Shown here one piece after another: positions 43,832 through 53,203 of a stretch of 53,203 nt of DNA. How positions within the stretch are numbered: the first letter of the stretch is position 1; every line of letters starts with the position of its first letter. Source of the stretch: Sphingobacteriales bacterium TSM_CSM (GTDB lineage Bacteria > Bacteroidota > Bacteroidia > Chitinophagales > UBA2359). A program made the position numbers and the translations under genes. The notes beneath the pieces were generated by a model. It was not told the DNA's origin. It made no database searches and saw only the letters and a program-made list of their open reading frames with translations. Location: contig MTCR01000138.1 in the NCBI GenBank assembly GCA_002212725.1, forward strand, positions 1-53,203, in the 5' to 3' direction.

Positions 43832-44800
43832 TTATTCCGGCTGCCCATAGCGCGGATGTATTTCGGCCAGCCACCGCACAACGGGTTGGGCTACTTCATG
43901 GGGGTGGTCAAACATCATGGTATGGGTAAACCCCTGGTAAATATGCAGGCGTTTAAGGCAGGTAAGACGGTTAAACAACTGCTGTGTATAGCTTACCGGA
44001 AAAATATTGTCGTTGCCGGGCTGCAAAACCATAAGCGGGGTTTTAATGTGTTCGGGCAATTGCGGCAGTTTGGTAAACATAAGCGAGCGCAGGGTTCTGA
44101 ACCGCACCCACCTGATAGAGAGAGGGTCTTGTTTTAAAAACCGGTTTACATTGCCAAAATGGCGCACTTTTTCGCGGCTTAGGTTTGCATAAGAGGCAAT
44201 AGGTACAGGCATGTTTGGCAACACTTGCGACAGATAGTAGCAAACATGGCGGGTATAATGGGCAAAGTTTGGAAACCGCGCCAAAATGCGGGGCACAGTG
44301 GGGTCGCCCAAATCGGCAAAATTCTGGCAAACGGCGCTTTTTATGCGGTCGTCGGTAGCGGCGGTGTAAAAGGCCACAATTCCGCCCTGACTGCACCCCA
44401 CTACCGATACTTCGGGCGAAAAATGCTGCAAGGCATAGGTTATTACCGCCTGTGTATCGCGCACCAATTCGGGTATGGTGTAGTTGCCCCGCATACCGCC
44501 GCTTCGGCCATGCCCGCGTGGGTCAAACCCTATTACATTGTACCCTTCGTTGGCAAGTTGTGCCATAAATGCGGCATAGCAGGCGCTATATACTGCGGTG
44601 CCGGGTATAAATACCAGTGTTGGCGCAGATTTGCCGCTTACAATAAGGTCTAAATGCAGCCGTATGCCATCGGAAAAAGTGTAGTCTTCGGTAAAGCGCT
44701 GCATAAGGTTTTCCATACCCAGTTTCTGTGCCAGGCTGTTGAGGTAGGTGGCCGGGTCGGCGGCAACATTTTTTTGCCGGTTAAACAGTTGCGGTATCAT
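43832..44800 (-). CDS. Alpha/beta-hydrolase fold protein
   Basis: A 322-residue protein with an alpha/beta-hydrolase core: LVFIPGTAVYSACY (oxyanion region, about 62), GFDPRGHGRSGG (about 91), the nucleophile elbow GCSQGG (Ser 137), an Asp in LQPGNDNIFP and a His in GFTHTMMFDHP. No signal peptide is evident, so it is probably cytoplasmic. Substrate unknown. It lies 35 bases after the T9SS FG-GAP gene on the same strand and may be co-transcribed with it. Confidence 0.85.
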   Translation of the reverse strand: MIPQLFNRQKNVAADPATYLNSLAQKLGMENLMQRFTEDYTFSDGIRLHLDLIVSGKSAPTLVFIPGTAVYSACYAAFMAQLANEGYNVIGFDPRGHGRSGGMRGNYTIPELVRDTQAVITYALQHFSPEVSVVGCSQGGIVAFYTAATDDRIKSAVCQNFADLGDPTVPRILARFPNFAHYTRHVCYYLSQVLPNMPVPIASYANLSREKVRHFGNVNRFLKQDPLSIRWVRFRTLRSLMFTKLPQLPEHIKTPLMVLQPGNDNIFPVSYTQQLFNRLTCLKRLHIYQGFTHTMMFDHPHEVAQPVVRWLAEIHPRYGQPE

Positions 44801-44835
44801 GCCGGGTATGGGTTAAATGGCATTGGCATGTTTTT

Positions 44836-47067
44836 TTACCTGCAAACGGCAACTTTTTGCCAAAGTTGGGTTTGGTTTCCGGCTGCTTTAAGGTAATACA
44901 TGCCGGGTGCAAGCCGGCTTACGTCTAAATAGGCGGTGGTATTTTGGGGGGCAAGTTGAAAGCTGTTAACAACTTGTCCGGCGGCGGTGTACAGGGTTAG
45001 CAGGGCTGTTCCGGAGTTGGTATTGGCAAATGCGGCAGGCAATTGCACTTGCAACAGGTTACTTGCCGGGTTGGGGTACACACTTATGGCGGCGGCCGGG
45101 GTGCTGTTTGGTATGCCGGTTACAAACACGTTGGCAGTTTGGGTTATTTGGCAGCCTGCGGCATCGGTAATGGTTACGGTATAAACGCCGGCGGGCAGGT
45201 TGGCAGCAGTGGCAGTGGTTTGTGCCGGCGTGGTATTCCACAAATAGGTATAAGCGCCGGTGCCGCCGGTAGCGGTTACAGTGGCAGCGCCGTTTGCAGT
45301 TCCTGCATCGGGAGGCGTTATATCTATAGTTGCTTCAATGGCATCGGGTTCTGTAAGGGTAATATTGTAAGCAGCCACGCAGCCGTTGCCATCCACCATT
45401 TGCAGGCTGTAACTATCGGCAGGCAGGTTTTGTATGCTAATGGTATAGGCTGGCGAAAAATTGGGGCTTGATGACACACCGTTCCAAACGTAGTAGTAGG
45501 GCGGCGTACCCTGTTGTACCGATGCGGTAATATAGCCGTTGTTTTGCCCGAAACAGTCAATATTGCCCGAATTAAAGTTTACCGCATAACTGAGGCAGGC
45601 CTGATTTGGGTTGCTATACAGCCCATTGGAGTTGGTGCCAAGGTAAGCGCCCCAGGCCACCTCATTGGGGGTATCGGCATCTAAGCTGTAACGGCGCATA
45701 ACAAAACCGTTAATTGCATTTATGAAAGTGCTGTCGGCATTATGCAGGTAAACCAGGTCAAGGCTGCCGTTGGCATCTAAATCGCCCAGCCAGGGGGTTG
45801 ACCCCAACACTGTGCCCGGAGTAGTGTCAATAAGGGTTGAAACACCGGGGTTGTTAAAATCATAACGCAGCAGTTGGTGATAATAGGGACCGGGCGGTGC
45901 AAAGGGCAGATTGGTAACCATAATGGCTTCATCAAAACCGTCGGCATCGTCGTCAACGGCCAAGGGCGATATGAGCGACCATCCGGGCACGGTATCCTGC
46001 ACCATGACCTGCCCTGTGGCGCCGTTTATCATCAGTACAATGTAATTGAAAAACGTGGGCGAAATGCCAATGCCCTGTATGGTAAATACATCGGGAATAT
46101 AATCATCGGTAAACCGTCCGATGGCAGGTGTGCAAACGGTTTCGGTTCCGGGCAGGTTAATTTGCCACAGCACTTCATTGGTTACCCCGTTCAGGGCGGT
46201 AATTTTGTTTCCGTATGCCGGGGCAATAATATCGGGTTCACCGTCGCCGGTAACATCGGCCAAAGAGGGCGGCGGTATAAAGCCTTTCGGGCCGCCGTCA
46301 ATGAGTTTAACCGAGTTGGCAATATTGCCCGAAAGCACATCGGGCAGGGTGGTTCGCCACAAAGAGCCGTGCATGGTTTCGCCGCCGGTTCCGTATATAA
46401 TGTCTAATATGCCATCGTTGCCAAAATCATATACCAACGGCGATATGTAGGTTTCTTTGCCATCGGGCACTTCTGCCATAGCGAGCAGGCTGCCGTTGGC
46501 GCTGCTAAGTACCAGCAGGTTTCCGGGCGGGCGGTTTATGGTATCAATGGGCAGGGCGGCGGGGTTTCCGCCGTTAGCTACCAGTATATCCTGCATGCCA
46601 TCGCCGTCTTCATCGGGTATAAATTGCGGGGTGTAAAAATTGTACCAGCCAAATTCTTCGGGCGCTATGGTATCGCCCTGCGGAAAAAATTCCCAGATTA
46701 TTTCGCCCGTTGCGCCGTTTATGGCTAAAAACTCGGCGCTGCCGCCGCCAATAAATACATCGGGTTGGTTGTCGGCGGTAATGTCCATAAACTGTGCACT
46801 GCCGTAAATGCGGTTACGGGCAGCTACATGCCACAAAATATTACCGGTTGCACCGTCAAAGGCGGTAATACTCTTGGTGTTGTAATAGTCTTCGGCACCG
46901 CCGCCGGTTACCAGGTCTAATACGCCGTCGTTATTAAGGTCGGCCGCATGGGGCGACGATAGGCAGGTGCCTGTATCAACCAAAGAAGTCCAAACTAAGT
47001 TTTGGGCAGATAATTGGGTAAAAAATGCCAGGATAAACAGGCAAAAGAGGTGTTTTAAAGTGGTCAT
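44836..47067 (-). CDS. T9SS surface protein with FG-GAP/PQQ-like propeller and SprB repeats
   Basis: A 743-residue secreted protein with a signal peptide (1-21, ending LSA). Residues about 30-480 are a beta-propeller of FG-GAP/VCBS and PQQ-like blades, each with calcium-type loops such as DLNNDGVLD, DEDGDGMQD and DLDANGSLD and GATG-type strand ends. Two SprB-like repeats follow (about 500-580 and 581-655, with GTGAYTYLWNTTPAQTT). Residues about 665-743 (YPNPASN to the end) are a type A T9SS sorting domain. Likely a surface binding protein. It has a consensus promoter at 47102-47133. Confidence 0.88.
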   Translation of the reverse strand: MTTLKHLFCLFILAFFTQLSAQNLVWTSLVDTGTCLSSPHAADLNNDGVLDLVTGGGAEDYYNTKSITAFDGATGNILWHVAARNRIYGSAQFMDITADNQPDVFIGGGSAEFLAINGATGEIIWEFFPQGDTIAPEEFGWYNFYTPQFIPDEDGDGMQDILVANGGNPAALPIDTINRPPGNLLVLSSANGSLLAMAEVPDGKETYISPLVYDFGNDGILDIIYGTGGETMHGSLWRTTLPDVLSGNIANSVKLIDGGPKGFIPPPSLADVTGDGEPDIIAPAYGNKITALNGVTNEVLWQINLPGTETVCTPAIGRFTDDYIPDVFTIQGIGISPTFFNYIVLMINGATGQVMVQDTVPGWSLISPLAVDDDADGFDEAIMVTNLPFAPPGPYYHQLLRYDFNNPGVSTLIDTTPGTVLGSTPWLGDLDANGSLDLVYLHNADSTFINAINGFVMRRYSLDADTPNEVAWGAYLGTNSNGLYSNPNQACLSYAVNFNSGNIDCFGQNNGYITASVQQGTPPYYYVWNGVSSSPNFSPAYTISIQNLPADSYSLQMVDGNGCVAAYNITLTEPDAIEATIDITPPDAGTANGAATVTATGGTGAYTYLWNTTPAQTTATAANLPAGVYTVTITDAAGCQITQTANVFVTGIPNSTPAAAISVYPNPASNLLQVQLPAAFANTNSGTALLTLYTAAGQVVNSFQLAPQNTTAYLDVSRLAPGMYYLKAAGNQTQLWQKVAVCR

Positions 47068-47101
47068 TGGTTAAAAAATGTATTGGTAAGGGGAATGAAC
47101 T

Positions 47102-47133
47102 CAAAATTACTCCGAGGTTTTGTAATAAACAAA
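47102..47133 (-). promoter_or_regulatory. Consensus promoter of the FG-GAP/SprB gene
   Basis: On the minus strand TTTG (47133-47130), a 20-base spacer and TAATTTTG (47109-47102), an exact Bacteroidota consensus. The start codon is about 30 bases beyond the expected transcription start. Confidence 0.85.
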
Positions 47134-47229
47134 CACTGTGCTAATTATTTAACAGTTTTTCAAAACTATATAATCAATAATGCAATACAATATAAATTTT
47201 ATTCAATAAAAATAAATTTAAATTTTTTT

Positions 47230-47261
47230 TTTGTTTTTTCGTTTAATTTTGCTTAATTTTG
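47230..47261 (+). promoter_or_regulatory. Consensus promoter of the clan CD lipoprotein gene
   Basis: TTTG (47230-47233), a 20-base spacer and TAATTTTG (47254-47261); a second TAATTTTG sits at 47244-47251. It lies in a very AT-rich stretch and predicts a leader of about 60 bases before ATG 47329. Confidence 0.85.
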
Positions 47262-47328
47262 CACTGTGAAAATCATTTTTTTTCACCCAAATTTTAACCC
47301 GATTTCTAATCATAAAATTTTAAACACC

Positions 47329-49483
47329 ATGTCTGCAATTCAATTTTTAAGACGCGCCTTTATGGTGAGTGTTGTTTTTTCTCTTGTTTTTACCCTATCT
47401 AACTGTCGCGAGGATGAACCTGCCCCAACAGGATTGGGGCAATTAGATATAAGCCCCAGTGAAATTATTGTTAACTCCAACGCACTCATTAATGCACATG
47501 TGCATGTAGCACCCGGTGTGCAGGTAAAGGAAGACGAGATTAACGGAAAAATGCTGACTGTATATAAAGTCAGCGCCAATGGTCAGGAAACCCAGGTGGG
47601 TACGCTTGCCGATGATGGCGACCTTTACTACAACGGCGACGAGATTAAAGGCGACAACATTTTCAGCGGAAAAATTTATGTCAGCGAAAGCAACCCCGGC
47701 GAAATTGAGTTGATTGCTAAAGGCGAAATACTGAACAGTAAAGGAGAAGCCGAAAATGCCGAGTCTGCAAAGTCCAAAATTACGGTATATGCCGACATTA
47801 ACGGTGCCGATATGAAAGCGCTGTTTGATGTGCAAAACGATATGGTAAACCAACTGAACACCTACCTTGGCGGAAACCAAAACAATGCGCCAAATGCCGT
47901 AACCCAATTGCTGCAATGGGTACAAAACCAACGCCGTAACCCAATTGCTGCAATGGGTACAAAACCAACCCGAAGTAGAATCGGCCACTATGGAAAACGG
48001 CAGCACCTCTATTGAAATTAAGTACAAATCGGGCTTAATGGGTGGTGCTGTTATATCTCTGGAAGATGAAAATGGTTACGTTGATACGCGCGGCGGTTTT
48101 AACCTTGAGGCGGTTCAAGACAACGACCGCGGGAACAAGGCTAAAATACCGGTTTCGCAGCAAACAAGGGGTAAAAATTACAGCGGCATTGCATCGGGTA
48201 AAACCATTGAAGATTTTGACCCCAACCTTATTGGCAACCGCAATGTGTTTATTTATGCCCCGTTTGAAGCATCGTGGAAAAACAATGAACGCCCGCACAT
48301 CATCAATATTCTGGACAGCATTCAGTGCGGCGATTTTAAAATTACCACCTATGTAAACCAAGAGGCTACCGTTGCCCGCATTGCCGAAATGATGACCTAT
48401 GGCATGGTAGTATTATCTACCCACGGTTCGGGCGGTGGTAGAGCGTTGCTCACCGGCGAAATTGCCGATACCACATTGGACGCATACCAAACCTACAAAC
48501 CTTTGATGCAAGGAGCAAGTCCCAAAATGGGTATTTCTAAAAACATAACCATCAGCAAACAAGGCGATGTAGTAAATAGAGGAGATGTTTACAAACTCTA
48601 CGCTGCTTATATTTCCGATTTGGCAGGTACTTTCCCGCAAAGTGTTATTTTGGCTAATTTCTGCGGCAGCGACCAAACTCCGCCGCTTAAAGATGCCTTT
48701 ATTGGCAAAGGCGCCAAAACTTATTTTGGTTATACCGAAACTGTAAACGGCGGTTTTTGCGTAGCTGTTGCCCGCGATGTATTTACCACCCTTGCCAAAG
48801 ACCGCAAAAAAACCAGCGAGGTAAGCAAAATTAACACCAGTGACCCGCAAGCACCTAACGCCACCTTTAAAATTGAAGGTTCGGGCGATATGCACTACGC
48901 CTTTGAACTGGTAAACGGCAATTTTGAAAAAGGCATGTTGGGCTGGACCAAAGCCGGCGACGGAAGGGTTATCAGCCAATTGGGCAGCCTCGATACCGGC
49001 GAAGGCTTATACATGGGTATTATTTCTACCGGTTTGGGTTATACCACCGAAACGGGCAGTATTTCGCAAACCTTTACCGTACCCAACAACGCCAACACCC
49101 TCGACCTTGAATGGAACTTCTTATCAGAAGAATTTTGCGAATACATTGGCTCATCATATCAGGACTGGTTTGAAGTGGTACTGAAAAGCGAAGATTTTGG
49201 CGAAGAAATTCTGCTCAGCCGCTCGGTTGACGGTATTGCCGCCGAATTTGGCGCCAGCGGCCCCACCGAAGATAATCCCGAAGGCTTGCCCGGCAGCCTC
49301 ACCGGTGTTTCGCCCGATGTGGTGTTTGACCAAGGCGGTGTTTTCATGACTGGCTGGCAATCAGAATCATTCAGCATCAGCAGCTACCGCAATAAATGCG
49401 TAACGCTTACCTTGCGCAGCAGTGATGTGGGCGACAGTATCTACGACACTGCCATTCTGCTCGATGATATTGCCATTAAATAA
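47329..49483 (+). pseudogene. Lipoprotein with clan CD (caspase/gingipain-like) peptidase domain, interrupted by a frameshifting 37-bp duplication
   Basis: Translation from ATG 47329 gives a lipoprotein signal (acylated Cys in LSNCRED) and an Ig-like domain with LADDGDLYYNGDEIKGD. The frame then reaches a 37-base tandem duplication (47896-47969) and stops at 48015 after 228 residues. Removing one copy gives one open frame of 705 residues. The second part has a probable clan CD dyad: His in VLSTHGSGGG (codon at 48422) and Cys in ILANFCGS (codon at 48662). The C-terminal about 200 residues resemble a jelly-roll domain (GNFEKGMLGWTKAGDG ... DTAILLDDIAIK). Lower-confidence assignment to a C25-like fold. 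A GTG at 47266 is too close to the promoter to be the start. It is followed by a small lipoprotein gene. Confidence 0.8.
47896..47969 (+). repeat. Perfect 37-bp tandem direct duplication within a coding region
   Basis: Unit 1 is 47896-47932 and unit 2 is 47933-47969, identical over 37 bases. Because 37 is one more than a multiple of three, each extra copy shifts the frame by one. One copy restores the 705-residue protein. Confidence 0.97.
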
Positions 49484-49578
49484 CCGCAATGTCAAATAAA
49501 CCCTAAGTTGAGAAGAAGGCAGGTGTTACATACACATGCCTTCTTCTATTTTATTTCTTTCCTTAAACCCACCAAATT

Positions 49579-50106
49579 ATGTTTAAATATTTTTTGCTTT
49601 GTGTGACATTTGTTTATCTATACAGTTTTTGTACTTCGCCTAAACCCTCGGCAGAAAAAGAACAAAAAGACCCCATACAGCTAATGGAAAATGACAAAAA
49701 AACAGTTATCAAGGTAATTCATTACCAAAGCGGAAAAACCATTGAGCAAACGCTTTCGCCCAAAGCAACCGATACTGTTGCCAACCTTGCCCTGTATCTG
49801 CTTAGCGCCGGAGATCCACTCAGATTACACCTTACCGACGAACAAATGAACAACCTGTTTGCTACTGCTACCGGTTTTGAACTGCTTTTTCAACCGCCAC
49901 TTGCCACCGCACCACAAGCCGAAAAATTAAGCAAAATGTTGTTCTTAACCGAAGGTGTTCATGCCAATACTGCACAAATTGAGGATGCCCGGTTCTTTTT
50001 TGCTCTTAGCAGCAATAACCAATACATCCAATCGCCCTATGTGGCCGACGGGGAAGCAGACAAAGTAGTCCAACTGCAACAATTGCTTGGTGCTACAATA
50101 AAGTAA
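49579..50106 (+). CDS. Small putative lipoprotein of unknown function
   Basis: A 175-residue protein with an N-terminal hydrophobic segment ending YSFCTSP, which could be a lipoprotein signal although Phe before the Cys is unusual. The mature part begins with a Lys/Glu-rich spacer. The rest (KTVIKVIHYQSGKTIEQ, LHLTDEQMNNLF, LSKMLFLTEG) is predicted mixed alpha/beta; I recognise no family. It lies 95 bases after the clan CD lipoprotein gene on the same strand, so the two could be one transcription unit. Confidence 0.75.
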   Translation: MFKYFLLCVTFVYLYSFCTSPKPSAEKEQKDPIQLMENDKKTVIKVIHYQSGKTIEQTLSPKATDTVANLALYLLSAGDPLRLHLTDEQMNNLFATATGFELLFQPPLATAPQAEKLSKMLFLTEGVHANTAQIEDARFFFALSSNNQYIQSPYVADGEADKVVQLQQLLGATIK

Positions 50107-50172
50107 ATTCCCTGATATACATTAGCACTGCCCTTTAAGTACCGCTGCGTTTTTTTCAGGCTTTGCCAAAAC

Positions 50173-50211
50173 AATAACCCCCGATGCTTGCCTTAAACAT
50201 CGGGGGTTATT
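50173..50211. terminator. Bidirectional intrinsic terminator between the small lipoprotein and atpC genes
   Basis: AATAACCCCCGATG (50173-50186) pairs perfectly with 50198-50211 over an 11-base loop. On the plus strand the tail is TTATTTCATT, on the minus strand TTATTGTTTT, so it can serve both convergent genes. Confidence 0.9.
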
Positions 50212-50233
50212 TCATTCGGGAAGCGCGGTGTTG

Positions 50234-50482
50234 CTATACTTCCACGGCAGATTCTGCCAAAATTACCACGTTATTGTTCAGCACTTCGGCAAAGCCGCTG
50301 CTGATATCAATGAGTTTTACGGTTTTACCGGTGGTTATTTTTACCCGTCCGCCTTTTAGCGCCGAAATAAGCGGTGCATGGCGGTCAAGTACTTCAAACA
50401 TGCCGTCTATACCGGGCATTTGCACACGGTCGGCTGTGCCGGCAAACAGTTTTTGTTCAGGTGTTACAAGTTCAACGTTCAT
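50234..50482 (-). CDS. atpC: F1F0 ATP synthase epsilon subunit (short form)
   Basis: An 82-residue subunit of the F1 rotor stalk. It contains only the N-terminal beta-sandwich (NVELVTPEQKLFAGTADRVQMPG, EVLDRHAPLISALKGG) and lacks the C-terminal helical domain that inhibits ATP hydrolysis in longer forms; short epsilon subunits are usual in Bacteroidota. It follows atpD by 39 bases. Confidence 0.92.
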   Translation of the reverse strand: MNVELVTPEQKLFAGTADRVQMPGIDGMFEVLDRHAPLISALKGGRVKITTGKTVKLIDISSGFAEVLNNNVVILAESAVEV

Positions 50483-50521
50483 AGTTTGGCAGCTATTTTT
50501 GTACAGTGTTGAAATTCGTTT

Positions 50522-53042
<2,521 letters not shown>

Positions 53043-53150
53043 GAATGCGAAAAGTATTTACTTTGTTGTGTACTGCGTTTATAACAACCAACATGCATGG
53101 TTGGTTTTGCCTTATATAACCCGATGACGGCTTTTTCTGTAACCAAATAA

Positions 53151-53187
53151 AAATCCCCCGCTCCTTTTTAAGGGGAGCAGGGGATTT
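53151..53187 (-). terminator. Intrinsic terminator near the right edge
   Basis: AAATCCCC and GCTCC (53151-53164, one bulged C-A mismatch) pair with 53174-53187. On the minus strand the stem is followed by TTTTTATTT, so it probably ends a transcript entering from outside the window; the plus-strand tail is weaker. Confidence 0.7.
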
Positions 53188-53203
53188 ATTGCTGAGGGAA
53201 TGC

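Overview
The window is a chromosomal stretch of a member of the Bacteroidota, probably an environmental lineage near Chitinophagales/Saprospirales. The evidence is: several very long secreted proteins with type IX secretion (T9SS) C-terminal sorting domains and SprB/Ig-like repeats; promoters of the Bacteroidota form TTTG-N20-TAnnTTTG; an atpD-atpC pair apart from the other ATP synthase genes; a fused alpha-beta 2-oxoacid dehydrogenase E1; and an exbB-small membrane protein-exbD-exbD cluster. I see no insertion sequence, prophage, CRISPR array, integrase or rRNA.

Layout. 1-2239 (-): 5' part of a large surface protein with an N-terminal cytochrome c motif, cut by the window edge. 2488-8117 (+): DUF3089 hydrolase, thiL, a SPOR protein and the fused E1. 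8368-14828 (+): uvrB, a secreted esterase with a dockerin-like end, and an acyl-CoA dehydrogenase. 15300-16472 (-): ArsA-type ATPase. 16712-20347 (+): secreted PNGase F-like amidase and a TPR protein. 20380-22487 (-): MarR regulator and DUF4403 protein. 22600-25361 (+): SpoIIM-like membrane protein, chagasin-like lipoprotein and R2lox oxidase. 25415-28080 (-): dehydrogenase E2 and DUF1015 protein. 28212-28796 (+): nitroreductase. 28852-34697 (-): clpS, acyl-CoA synthetase, the exb cluster with its terminator, tRNA-Ser(GGA) and tatD. 34966-40660 (+): PrsW-like protease and a 1541-residue surface protein. 40806-47067 (-): glycerate kinase, DEAD-box helicase, alpha/beta hydrolase and an FG-GAP/SprB T9SS protein. 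47329-50106 (+): a caspase-like (clan CD) lipoprotein broken by a 37-bp tandem duplication, then a small lipoprotein. 50234-53042 (-): atpC, atpD and a histone deacetylase-like protein.

The genes fall into three themes: a secreted/surface arm (T9SS proteins, PNGase F-like enzyme, esterase, clan CD protease, protease-inhibitor-like lipoprotein), central metabolism and energy (E1, E2, acyl-CoA enzymes, ATP synthase, ExbB/ExbD), and housekeeping (uvrB, thiL, tatD, clpS, tRNA, helicase).

I did not find a convincing new multi-gene system. The best leads are the 37-bp duplication that switches reading frame inside the clan CD lipoprotein gene, the PNGase F-like enzyme with an apparent Glu-to-Asp change at a catalytic position, the cytochrome c-surface repeat fusion, an R2lox oxidase behind a strongly structured leader, and a probably leaderless marR transcript. 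Functional calls rest on motifs and remembered family features, not on database searches.
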